Source: Winogradskyella undariae (GTDB lineage: Bacteria; Bacteroidota; Bacteroidia; Flavobacteriales; Flavobacteriaceae). Taken from it: a stretch of DNA of 64,000 bases. Positions 25,634 to 36,100 of this stretch are shown piece after piece (positions within the stretch are counted from its first letter, which is position 1; each line of letters begins with the position of its first letter). The notes under the pieces were generated by a model. That model saw nothing but the letters and a program-made list of their open reading frames with translations. It searched no databases and was not told the DNA's origin. The DNA lies in NCBI RefSeq assembly GCF_013285155.1, contig NZ_JABTEL010000015.1:1-64000 (forward strand), in the 5' to 3' direction. The translations under genes and the position numbers were made by a program.

Positions 25634-27235
25634 ATGAAGAAAAATCATAAGCTTAGTGTTTTTTTATTAAAATCTTACTTAAAAGACTTTACCAATGCTT
25701 TAAAAGAAGGATTCAATGATTACGAAGAACATAAAATTAAAACTCAGGCAAATGCGGAAGGATTAATTATAATTGGGATCACAAGAACCAATCCGCCTTC
25801 ATGGGAACAATTACTGCAAGAAGGTTCTCAAACTAAAATTACGTCACTAAAAAACGCTTCAAATAGAGCTGTTCTATTCTTTAAAGTTAAAGGAAGAGTT
25901 TTTGCCATAGCTTTTGGTTACGGAAAGCATATTATTAAGGAAGAACTTATAGAAAGAGATTTTGGATTACGCACTGCACTAAACTTACTCGATTCAGAAA
26001 AATTTATAAGTATAGATAAAGCTAATCTTAGTGATATGGCACTTCTCACAAAAATGCAGTCTAGTAGAAAATCGAGACCAGAAGCTTTTAATTTAGATGT
26101 TATAAGTGATTTGTTAAGAGGTGTTACAGCTGGTATTAGTAAAAGTTCAAATGATTTAGGAAGCATTATTACAGGTAATGAAGGTGTCTATTTATCTCCA
26201 AAAATTAATTTTTTTGATATTCCAGACAAATTAAAAAAGCTCATAAAAGCTTACGAAAGTGAAAAATACAAAGAGAATTTTGACTGGATTGATAATTTAA
26301 AAGAAGAGAAAAATCCTAAATTAATAGATCAATTAAGAGATTTGCTAATTGAAGCTTTAAAAAATGAAGACACAACAAATATCCATTTAGCATCTCCTAA
26401 CATAATTAATTGGGAAAACTATGAAGGTTATGCATATTCATCGGTAAATGATGATTTAAAAATGGATTTAGATATCTCAGACTTCTATTTATACAAAGCT
26501 GATAAATTACAAGATCTAAATTGGGATGTCATAAAGCGACTTTCAATCTATTTAAAATATGTAAATAACGAAATTCGTGCCTCTGCTCCTTTTTGGAGGT
26601 TTATTAATTTTGAAGTCGAATATAAAGATGCTATTTATCTATTCACTTTAGGTAAATGGTATCAAATTAATAAGAATTATGTAGATGATATTCGTAATTA
26701 TGTAAAAGGAATCGAAGAATCACAATTAAATTACATTCCATGTGCTAAAGACGCTAGCGAAGGTGAGTATAACGAGCTTCTTGCAGCATCTAATAAAGAT
26801 TATCTATTGTTTGATAAAAACTTAGTGAAATCAGATTATTACAATCGATCTAATATAGAGGTCTGCGATGTTTTATCTATCTCTAATAAGGAGTTTATTC
26901 ATGTTAAACCAAGGTCGAGTTCATCAACATTAAGTCACTTGTTTGCTCAGGGCAGAATTTCATCAACAGCAATCTTAAGAGACGATAGCTTTAGAAAGAA
27001 TTTTAGAGCACGACTAGGTAAAATGAAAGCCACAAGAAATATTGTACCATTAGATAGAAAGCAATTAAAACCAAGTGAATACACAATTACATTTGCCTTA
27101 ATAGATAAAAAAGACCGCTCTTTTATAGATGCGTTACCTTTTTTTAGTTTAATAAATTTTAGACTAACTCTCGAAAGTCTTATTGAACAAGGCTTTAAAG
27201 TGAAAGTCAAAAATATTCTAAGAAATAACACCTAA
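25634..27235 (+). CDS. TIGR04141/DUF6119-family sporadically distributed protein
   Basis: The 533-aa soluble protein matches the pattern of the TIGR04141 family: an N-terminal LSVFLLKSYLKDFTNALKE, a central FKVKGRVFAIAFGYGKHII and RDFGLRTALNLL, and a C-terminal YTITFALIDKK...LPFFSLINFRLTLESLIEQG. The family is patchily distributed in mobile and defence regions and its molecular function is unknown. The last 153 bases and downstream DNA are duplicated at 56712-57080 beyond the 29 kb module. This marks the gene as a recombination boundary. Confidence 0.75.
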   Translation: MKKNHKLSVFLLKSYLKDFTNALKEGFNDYEEHKIKTQANAEGLIIIGITRTNPPSWEQLLQEGSQTKITSLKNASNRAVLFFKVKGRVFAIAFGYGKHIIKEELIERDFGLRTALNLLDSEKFISIDKANLSDMALLTKMQSSRKSRPEAFNLDVISDLLRGVTAGISKSSNDLGSIITGNEGVYLSPKINFFDIPDKLKKLIKAYESEKYKENFDWIDNLKEEKNPKLIDQLRDLLIEALKNEDTTNIHLASPNIINWENYEGYAYSSVNDDLKMDLDISDFYLYKADKLQDLNWDVIKRLSIYLKYVNNEIRASAPFWRFINFEVEYKDAIYLFTLGKWYQINKNYVDDIRNYVKGIEESQLNYIPCAKDASEGEYNELLAASNKDYLLFDKNLVKSDYYNRSNIEVCDVLSISNKEFIHVKPRSSSSTLSHLFAQGRISSTAILRDDSFRKNFRARLGKMKATRNIVPLDRKQLKPSEYTITFALIDKKDRSFIDALPFFSLINFRLTLESLIEQGFKVKVKNILRNNT

Positions 27236-27299
27236 GTATTTAACTTCAAGCTAAGGAGTTTACTTCACAATTTAAACATTAATATAAAGCTAAATTATA

Positions 27300-27458
27300 G
27301 TTAAATTTTGCAACCCTTACAAAGAGTAAGGTTAACCATTATTTGTCTTTGAAATTTTTGTTTTAACTTCATCAAGTAGAAAACATCTACAAAATAGAAA
27401 AATATATTAACCAAATCTTAACTGTAACGTAATCATATAAAGGTATATGGATTCGTGA
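27300..27458 (+). repeat. Direct repeat A: module-border intergenic repeat
   Basis: This is the first of three imperfect copies of a roughly 155 bp intergenic sequence. It contains a hairpin around CCTTACAAAGAGTAAGG, then TTTTAACTTCATCAAGTAG, and ends near ATATAAAGGTATATG. The other copies are at 56917-57080 and 59652-59809. It lies directly upstream of the first gene of the 29 kb module and may combine the terminator of the upstream gene with the promoter of the module. Confidence 0.7.
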
Positions 27459-27478
27459 AGTTCTTAAACTTTATTATT

Positions 27479-27964
27479 ATGAAAATTTTAAAATTCAATT
27501 TACTTAGCCTAATTGTTATTCTTGGTCTTGTACTTTCATCTTGTAGCTCGGACGATGATAGTTCTGGAAATCAAAATCCAGACACTTATATAAAATTTAC
27601 AATTGATGGTACAGCTTACAACTTTACAGATATCCTTACTGCGGAATCTGGTGTTATTACACTTAATGGTAATAATGGTGCTGGTCTTACAGATCCAGGA
27701 GATACACAAATAGCACTTTGGATGCCATTGGCTATATCTAATGGCGCTTTTGATGTAGAAGATTCATTCACTGCTGAATACCAAGTGTCATTTACATCAG
27801 ATGCTTTAAATTTCGACTTCGATTTTGCAGAAAGTGGCACAATGAATTTAACTCAAACTACTGGTGAGTATATAGAAGGCACATTCACAGCTACAGTAAC
27901 CAATGATGACGACACAACTATTACTATAGAGAATGGTGAGTTTAAAGCTTATGGAATAGAATAG
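27479..27964 (+). CDS. Small lipoprotein at start of the 29 kb module
   Basis: About 161 aa. The start chosen is ATG at 27479 because it gives a standard lipoprotein signal (MKILKFNLLSLIVILGLVLS then SC). The frame is also open upstream. The mature protein begins with SSDDDSSGNQNP and continues as a beta-rich domain (YIKFTIDGTAYNFTD), a pattern common in flavobacterial surface lipoproteins. The function is unknown. It lies 31 bases upstream of the 1052-aa gene. Confidence 0.65.
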   Translation: MKILKFNLLSLIVILGLVLSSCSSDDDSSGNQNPDTYIKFTIDGTAYNFTDILTAESGVITLNGNNGAGLTDPGDTQIALWMPLAISNGAFDVEDSFTAEYQVSFTSDALNFDFDFAESGTMNLTQTTGEYIEGTFTATVTNDDDTTITIENGEFKAYGIE

Positions 27965-27995
27965 AATTAATTATTAATAAACTCAACGCTTTTTT

Positions 27996-30900
27996 ATGTA
28001 TTTTTTTATTGATCCTTCTAACTTAACTTTACAAAACGAATACCATTCTTATGGTCCAGTAAGCATAGTGTTAAATAGTGATGGCACGCAAAGTGGTGTT
28101 GATGCAACATTAAAATATAACATTACATCCAAATTTAAGCTTACTAATGAGGCTCGAGCATTTGCTTGCCAAAATGGGAGTATTGCCATTGTACAATCTT
28201 TAGAAGATGCATCCCTCGTCAATGTTATTTTAAAACCAAGTAATAGTATTGACTTGCCTTTAGATGTTAAGTATTATATCTATAGAGGCATAAAAAGAGA
28301 TTCGTTGGTTGGCGGTGATAATAATGTTATTGATGCTTCAGACGATAATAACACTTTAATAAACAGGATTTGGTCATTACCAGATATCTACCCAGCTAAT
28401 GAAAACTTAGGTTATTTAGATAACAATAATATTCCTGCAGATTTTGATAGTATTGATAGAATTTTTGATGAAGATGTTCCGGATGTAGTGCCTTGTTATA
28501 TTAATGAAGGTGAATGGTTTGGGACATTCACTAAAGATTTTGATATAGGTTTTGAAATACTTTTGAACAATAATAGGTTTGTCGCTTCACATGAGTATGC
28601 CAGTGTTGGTAGTTATGAAATTGATGTAAATGGACTAGCGGGATATAATGAAAGAGTGAAAAGAGAGGAAATATTACACTTTATAGATCCAGCAGCTTTT
28701 TTCGGAATGTATTTCATGGAAAAAGTGAGTTATTACGATACTGATGGTACTGACAATACTTCTGAGACAGATACCGATCCAACAGATGAAGAAACATTTA
28801 TATATACTAAACTAATTTCTAAATTTTTTACAAAAAATAAATTGTATTTAGATATACGAAGCGAAAAAGGATATTCTTATAATTTGTATCAAAATTATAG
28901 GGATACAGCTGAAAATAATGATAATAACGTTCAAGTAAAGGTTAATCCTGGAACGTCTAATCCTTATATTATACAAGAATATTTAACAGATGAATGGCCC
29001 ATATTGATCTTAGAAAGTGAGCATGCCACAGGTAATGAAAACTCTTTGCGTTTAAAGTTACGTATTAATGATAATCTAAAGCCAATTCTGTACATGGAGA
29101 AGGTTAACATTAGAGGAACAGCTGCTAATCCAGTAACAACCAAAATGACGGAACCTACCAGTAATTACATTAAAACAAAGACACTTATTGATAATCCAGA
29201 TGATGATGATGATAATGACCGTTTAGATTGGACTAATGAGTTTAGACTAAGATTTCCAAATACTCAAGATGGTAGTACTAGGAATTATATTAGTAATTAT
29301 TGTAAACTTTATTACTTTAAAACCAAGTATAACACTGAAATTGGTGGAGCTAATGCAGCACCTAATACCGTATTAAGAAATCAACATTATTATGATTCTA
29401 CCTTTTGTTCTATAGATATTCCTACTATAGGTAATATTGCCAATAAACGTCGATGGGTAGAAAGTGCCAACCCAATCTATGTGAGAGAGCCCTACAACAA
29501 TGATGGAACAGGCAATTTTCAACTCAATATGATTAATGGCGCTTATTGGGATGATGAACGAGTGTTAATGTATGCTCGTTTAGATTATGAGAATTCAGCT
29601 GAAACATCTGAAAAAGAATATCTCAACACCTATGACCACAATTTAAATTTTGAAACAACTGAGTTCAATTATCATCGGAACCGACTTAAATTTATCTGTA
29701 AGCCCTATGAAATAGAAGCCGATGAAACTATTAATATTATTGGAATTAATTTTTTTGACAGTGGAGGTTTGGCAGGAGGAGGAAGTTCGGGGGAAAACCA
29801 TAAGGAAAATTGCATGCTTTTAGGGCTTAGTAGAGATCAGTTGGCAGCTATTCAGGAAACGGGTTTAAATAGTGTGCATCAAAGATTCATCAAATTAGAA
29901 TTAATGATAGATTTTACGGCAAATACACCATATCATACTACTGAGGCAGATGATGATGATATCCAATATAGATATTACAAATATTTACTTAGGTTGGAAG
30001 GCTTAGATGAGAATGGTATGAGAGACATTGAAAATCCGAGCTATCAAGCTAATAATATCGTTCTATACAGTAGAGATAATCAGTTTTTCCATTCGGCAGA
30101 ATTTTCTGCTGATGAAGAAATTACTCCAGGTTCTAATAGACCAGAGTTTCATATTTATAATGATGGCGTTATCAAGATTAGCGATAATATAGACTTAGCA
30201 CTATTATTAAATGCAGACGGTACCAATTCTACAAATATATATTATAAGTATTATAATGCTGCTAATACGGTTGCAACAGTTGAAGAAGCAAATATAACTG
30301 ACATATGTAATCTTGAATTTGTGATGGCTGATAAGATGAAATATATCGGTAATAATTTGGGTAGCCATCCAACTGGATATACTGAGGTTATAAATTACAA
30401 TGATGCTGGTAATCGAATTGATGGTGTTAGTGCTGGGTTGGTACAAAAAAACAATACAACTGGTGATATTGTTGTTGGTCCAACTACCGTACCTTGTAAT
30501 AGACCTTATGGTACGAAACGATATTCTCAGGATAAATCCTCATCAGACAGAATAAGAAAAATTTTTATGGTACGAATGGTTACAAATAACGGAAATGGTG
30601 AGATTTGGAACTGTACAAATGGGGAAAGAAATTATCATGGATTAAATGATGCACTATATGACCCATTTCGTTTTACAAATGATGACCTTAATATTGATAT
30701 GCGCTATGCTGCTACTGTAAGATTGTATGCAAATACTTTGTTGGCTGCTGCTGTAATGGGTGGTCTAATACGTTTTTTTGAACTTAATGAAGATGCTAGT
30801 TTTGTTGAATCTCAAGGGTTTGCATATCCAGATGGTTCATCTTACCCAAGTAGAGCACATGTCAATGGTCTTGCGTTTGATATGTCATATAAAGGTTCTT

Positions 30901-31154
30901 TAGATCTTAGAGGCTCTCTAGATTTGACAGAAGAAGAAGCTATTCAAGAGGACGGTGAGTTGATGAATGCTTTATGGTTTTATGGCTTTAATAGTTTTTT
31001 AATAGGACAAAATGGCGGTGCAATATACGGAACTTCAGCAAATTATATTAATACTTTGGAAGATGATTATAGAGGGACAAGGTTTCCACATCATGAAGAT
31101 CATATTCATGCGCAGAGATTTATACCTTTATTAAGGCCTAGGAATAATGAATAG
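27996..31154 (+). CDS. Large protein with C-terminal M15-peptidase-like domain
   Basis: The 1052-aa protein has no signal peptide or membrane segment. The first roughly 850 residues are beta-rich and unrecognised (VKYYIYRGIKRDSLVGG; DPAAFFGMYFMEKVSYY). The C-terminal 150 residues carry SRAHVNGLAFD (Ser952, His955, Asp962) and DHIHAQRF (His1036, His1038), matching the SxHxxGxAxD and HxH zinc ligands of M15 D-Ala-D-Ala carboxypeptidases and endolysins. It may cut peptidoglycan peptides. The gene overlaps the next by 8 bases. Confidence 0.65.
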   Translation: MYFFIDPSNLTLQNEYHSYGPVSIVLNSDGTQSGVDATLKYNITSKFKLTNEARAFACQNGSIAIVQSLEDASLVNVILKPSNSIDLPLDVKYYIYRGIKRDSLVGGDNNVIDASDDNNTLINRIWSLPDIYPANENLGYLDNNNIPADFDSIDRIFDEDVPDVVPCYINEGEWFGTFTKDFDIGFEILLNNNRFVASHEYASVGSYEIDVNGLAGYNERVKREEILHFIDPAAFFGMYFMEKVSYYDTDGTDNTSETDTDPTDEETFIYTKLISKFFTKNKLYLDIRSEKGYSYNLYQNYRDTAENNDNNVQVKVNPGTSNPYIIQEYLTDEWPILILESEHATGNENSLRLKLRINDNLKPILYMEKVNIRGTAANPVTTKMTEPTSNYIKTKTLIDNPDDDDDNDRLDWTNEFRLRFPNTQDGSTRNYISNYCKLYYFKTKYNTEIGGANAAPNTVLRNQHYYDSTFCSIDIPTIGNIANKRRWVESANPIYVREPYNNDGTGNFQLNMINGAYWDDERVLMYARLDYENSAETSEKEYLNTYDHNLNFETTEFNYHRNRLKFICKPYEIEADETINIIGINFFDSGGLAGGGSSGENHKENCMLLGLSRDQLAAIQETGLNSVHQRFIKLELMIDFTANTPYHTTEADDDDIQYRYYKYLLRLEGLDENGMRDIENPSYQANNIVLYSRDNQFFHSAEFSADEEITPGSNRPEFHIYNDGVIKISDNIDLALLLNADGTNSTNIYYKYYNAANTVATVEEANITDICNLEFVMADKMKYIGNNLGSHPTGYTEVINYNDAGNRIDGVSAGLVQKNNTTGDIVVGPTTVPCNRPYGTKRYSQDKSSSDRIRKIFMVRMVTNNGNGEIWNCTNGERNYHGLNDALYDPFRFTNDDLNIDMRYAATVRLYANTLLAAAVMGGLIRFFELNEDASFVESQGFAYPDGSSYPSRAHVNGLAFDMSYKGSLDLRGSLDLTEEEAIQEDGELMNALWFYGFNSFLIGQNGGAIYGTSANYINTLEDDYRGTRFPHHEDHIHAQRFIPLLRPRNNE

Positions 31155-33117
31155 ATTACATCTACATATAGACTTGTTAACATTAGTGTTTTGCTGCTTG
31201 TTTTTTTCTTGTAATAACACAAAGTCAACCTCTAATGATGTTGTACTTTCAGAGAAAGATTCTTTAAAAAAAGAATTGTATAATGAATACAGCCTTTACT
31301 TATGGTACCTCTTGCCAGAAGAAGTAGATTCTCTAATAAATAACTTTGACAAATTCAAAGATAGTATTGATTATCGAAAAAACTACATTTTAATAACTCA
31401 AAATAGAAAAAAAGAAATCACTATACTCAAAAGAAATTTAAACACCTACAAACAAAATATACCTAGCTCATTCAAATATTATTTACTACCTAATGAGGTG
31501 TTAAAATTTAATAAAGATTCCCTATCAGATTGGATTATCTATAATGAATTATACAAATCACGAAGAGATAAAATAAGTAGTCTTGTAAATTATTCCCATT
31601 TTCTTGATATGGATGAGATTCAAAAACTAATAAAAGGAGAATTCACCGATAGCATTTATTACAAAGAGCTAGCATTTAGTCGACATCAAAAAGACAGCAC
31701 AACTAATTGGACTGCTTATATTAAACGAAAAGATAGTTTACAAGGTATAGTAAACCCAATAGACTCCATATTGCCTTTTGGACCTAAAGCATTAGGACAG
31801 CTCATTGCAAATAATCAAAACGAAGTTTCATTTAGTACAAATCAAGATCTCACTAATGATACTAGAAACATTAGAGCTCGAAAAACCATTTATGATACTT
31901 GGATGTATTTTTTAAAGCTTCATCCTCCTGCAGGTGAAGATTTGAGCGAAAACTATGTAGAAAAGTTAGCGCCTCCTGTGAGTACTTATGAATATCTCAA
32001 TTTAGGTATAGATATAGAGAGCGAGTATCAAATGATTAATCCTCGATATGTTGGCTTTCAAACGCGCATTTCTAATATAGGAAAATATGAAGTGTATTAT
32101 ACGACAACAGCTACAAATTACCCTTCTGAATGTAGTGTCCATCTAAAAAAAGCAGACAATTGTTGTTTCGGTGAAGACTACTATTGTGAGAGTACAGGTT
32201 ATATTATGTTGTATGATAGATTAGAACAGCACAGTGTTATTATACCTGGGTTTGTATTGAAAAGTGGAGGGCAAGGTTATCTTTTAAACACTCAGTTTTT
32301 TTATATCAATGACAATAAAATTTACATTTATAGAGGATCAAATAGTTGGTTGGTAAATGCATTCACTATTGAAATATTAAGCAATGGCATTGTGGTCGTA
32401 AATGAAGAATGTGTTTTAGACGATGCCATTGATAAAGAAAAATATAATAAGGATGGGCTTAATTCCGTAAGCCTAAGATTTAAACACAATGAAGAAGAAT
32501 TTTCAACCAAAAGAGATAGTGTTTTCAATAAAATACAGCCATTGGTTTCAACTTATCCATTTGGTTCACCTGCTTTAAAGGAATTGAGTGCCTTTAAAGA
32601 TAATTTAAAGTTATTAGACTCTACACTTAAGTTTTATCAGTTTCCAGGAAATAAAGAGAGAAAGCATAGTTTTTATACGCTTCCAATTACTAGTAACCTC
32701 AATAAAATCAATCTTGGTTACGTAGAATATTGGGATAAAGGGCTTTTGCAAAATCTACAAAAATCATGGATTTGCTCAAACATAGAAATTGACAGCGATG
32801 ATATTAACGACTTTAAATTGCCTGAAATAAAGAATTACGAGGTTTACCTCAGTATTTATAATGATTATGGAATATTAAAAGGGGTCTTGATCTTATATGA
32901 TCCAAGGACTCATTTGGCCAACATAATAAACGTTTTAAATGATTATAGTGATGGTAACTTTCGTTTTTTTAACATCAATACAAACAATCAAATTGAGATA
33001 TATCAAGGCTATAAAAATGAAGCCTTCGAATACGATAATAAAAATAAAATTGGCATTAGCAAAACCCATATAATAAAAGTGTCGTTAGATGGAAAAATTA
33101 ATGTCATTAAACAATAA
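31147..33117 (+). CDS. Lipoprotein of unknown function (656 aa)
   Basis: The protein has a lipoprotein signal (LTLVFCCLFFSC) and two halves. The N-terminal half (about 25-230) is helical with repeated charged segments of related pattern (YLLPEEVDSLINNFDKFKDS; YLLPNEVLKFNKDSLSDW; FLDMDEIQKLIKGEFTDS), suggesting tandem short repeats. The C-terminal half is beta-rich. No family was recognised. It is the only protein of this block, besides the leading lipoprotein, predicted to reach the envelope. Confidence 0.6.
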   Translation: MNRLHLHIDLLTLVFCCLFFSCNNTKSTSNDVVLSEKDSLKKELYNEYSLYLWYLLPEEVDSLINNFDKFKDSIDYRKNYILITQNRKKEITILKRNLNTYKQNIPSSFKYYLLPNEVLKFNKDSLSDWIIYNELYKSRRDKISSLVNYSHFLDMDEIQKLIKGEFTDSIYYKELAFSRHQKDSTTNWTAYIKRKDSLQGIVNPIDSILPFGPKALGQLIANNQNEVSFSTNQDLTNDTRNIRARKTIYDTWMYFLKLHPPAGEDLSENYVEKLAPPVSTYEYLNLGIDIESEYQMINPRYVGFQTRISNIGKYEVYYTTTATNYPSECSVHLKKADNCCFGEDYYCESTGYIMLYDRLEQHSVIIPGFVLKSGGQGYLLNTQFFYINDNKIYIYRGSNSWLVNAFTIEILSNGIVVVNEECVLDDAIDKEKYNKDGLNSVSLRFKHNEEEFSTKRDSVFNKIQPLVSTYPFGSPALKELSAFKDNLKLLDSTLKFYQFPGNKERKHSFYTLPITSNLNKINLGYVEYWDKGLLQNLQKSWICSNIEIDSDDINDFKLPEIKNYEVYLSIYNDYGILKGVLILYDPRTHLANIINVLNDYSDGNFRFFNINTNNQIEIYQGYKNEAFEYDNKNKIGISKTHIIKVSLDGKINVIKQ

Positions 33118-33131
33118 TACAGTATCATATT

Positions 33132-36100
33132 ATGTCAAGATATTTACCACCTCTTTCAGTTTTAATTTCTTTAGATAAACTACCATCAAATTTGGGGTTT
33201 ATTGAAAGTGGATTGGATACTGTATTTTCTCAACTCTATTTTAGAGACTTCTATTCAAAAAAAAGCTACTATAGTGAAGAGGCACATTACAATATAAAAA
33301 TTGTTAGTAAAACTAGATTAGCATTAAACCTTGGTGGTGATGATGGATTTGCTTTAGTGCTAAATCCTAGCTTTGTAGATGGAGAAACGTCAGATTTCCC
33401 TATGTATATTACTTACAGTTGGCCACTATTAAAATATATTAATGGCTTTGATATAAGCAGCTTTGATTTTTCATTTTCATCAATCTTCTATTTACTTCTT
33501 GATATAGGTGATATAGATGAAAATCAACTTTTTAATAGTGTGATAGATACATTTTATCCAGATTATAGTGAAGATGGCACTGAAGAACCACTTCAGAAAT
33601 TTGTTGATGATTTTAATGCTAATAACAATCCTCCAACACCATTAGTGTTTAATGAGCTAAATGGTCAAATTGAAATTATAGAAGATTTAATATTGCAACT
33701 GTCTTCTAATGGAAATGACTATAGTGTTTTTGAATTCATTTTGAATGATTACTTTTTAGCAGATGATGATTTTGGATCCATTGGTTATAAAATAGAACGA
33801 ATCTTTTATTCATTTTTCGGACAATTTAATGTTGATAACCTATCTCATTTCCTATTACCGAAATTCTATGCGTCTCTTACCAATTTGTTTTTAGCGCTCG
33901 AATTTCCAAGAACATGGTTACAACCAATTAATCCTGCAACATTAGAAGTTGTTGAAGATGAGTCTATTAAATCTATGATAACGTATAATGCTGGTAGTTT
34001 AGCATTTAGTTCTGAATATGGTTTTGAATTCAATCAATTAGATTCATTTAATTTAACACCATCTCAAATAGGTAATACAGGTCTTATAATAGAAATCCAA
34101 AACCTAAAGTTTGATTTCCGAACAGACAAAAACGTACCAGAAGCAACAGCAGATGGAAGACCAGATACATTTAAGGGAGTTTATGTTGAATATGCTGCTA
34201 TTACGTTACCACCAACATGGTTTAATGATGATGAAGTTGTAGGCGGTATTACCGCAAAAGTAGCTGGTTACAACATGCTAATAGGTACTGGTGGTGTTTC
34301 TGGAACTGTAGCTTTAGAAACCCAAACGTTTAGAAATACAGATGGTACAATACTTAATTATTACCAAGACTATTTTGAATTTGTCTATCCGATAAAAACC
34401 ACACATAATGATGCAGAAAACCTAGTAGTTACACCAATTAATAATCATACAGAATTAAAAAGCCAATTAGAGACACATAACGCTACGCAGTTTGTATTTC
34501 CATTGAGCCTTACTAAAGTTGGAGAAACGGAACCAACAATTTTTGAAAATGTATCAGATTATTATTCCTATTTAAATATACTTTACGATGATAGCGATGA
34601 AAATAATAGACCACGTTTAAGTAAGCGCATTGGCGACAACGGTTTCGAGATTTGGTTTACAAGTTTCGATATGACGTTTCAGCAAGGTCATATTGTAGAG
34701 TCCAACATTCAAGGAGGTTTAAAAATTCCTAAGCTAAAAGATTCAACTGGTGAAATTGCTAATATTGATATTTTTGGTCATATAGATGATGATGGCGGTT
34801 TTAATGTTACGGCATCAGAACAAGATGGCTTTCGACCTATAATTATACCAGAAGTTTTAAATATTCAGGTTAATTCTTTAGAAGTGGGTAGGGAAAGTAG
34901 TGACGATCCATTTTATATTGGTACAGCCTGTGATATTACATTCACTAATGAAGTTATCAAAAAGTTTATAGGAGACCAATCAATAAAAATAGAACGACTA
35001 CGTATTTATAGCGATGGTAGTTTTGAAATTGTTGGAGGTGCGATTTCTGTGCCAACCAACTTTACATTAAAACTTGGACCAGTAGAGGTTTCTATTACTG
35101 GTATCAATTTTGGTTCTTTTCAAGAAGAGCACAATGGCGTAATGCGTCGCTATAATTATTTTGGATTTGATGGTGGCATTAGTTTAGGGAATATTGGTGT
35201 AGAGGCACGTGGAGAAGGTGTAAAATATTTTTATACGGTAGATAATGGACCAGCAGTAGGCAATGAAGGAGATGCAGGCTACCAAGCAGCAAAAGAAGCT
35301 CATTCTTACATTAGAATAGAAACTATAGAAGTAGATTTAACCATTCCTGGCAATGCAACAGCATCTGCTGCAACAGCAATTATTAAAGGTTGGTTATCCA
35401 TTAACGAAGTAGAATACGCAGGTGGTGTATCACTTAAATTACCAAAACTTAAAATGGCAGGTGGTGCAGATATGCGCTTACAACCAAAACCACCAGCATT
35501 TTTAATAGATGCCTATTTAGATATTCCTATACCAATTCCATTAGCATCCACAGGATTAGGGATTACAGGGTTTAGAGGTATAGCAGGTTTTAGGTATGTC
35601 GCTGAAAAAGAAGCTGTTGGTTTACATTCTCATGATGATAAGTGGTATGATTATTACACACATCCCGAGCGTGGTATTAATGTTAATAAATTTAATGGAC
35701 CAGACAAATCAGAAAATGCAACAAATGCATTTAGTATAGGTGCAGGTGTTACTATTGCGACTATGGGAGCCAGCGATGTTATATCGCTAAGAGTAATGGT
35801 GTTATTGTCTATTCCAAGTATGTTAATGATTGATGGGAGAGCAAGTATTCTAAGTAAAGAATGGGGATTAGACGATACAGGAGAGCCACCGTTTTTTGCT
35901 TATATGATTTTAGCCGAAAACGGTATAGAGATTGGTGCAGGTGTTGATTTTAAATTACCACAAGATAGCGGTGAAATTATAGACCTCCATGTGTATATGC
36001 AAGCTGGGTATTTTTGGGATAATCCTTCAGGATGGTTTCTCAATATGGGAACTCGTGAAGATCCAATAACAGCGAAGGTATTAACCCTTGTGGAGATGGA

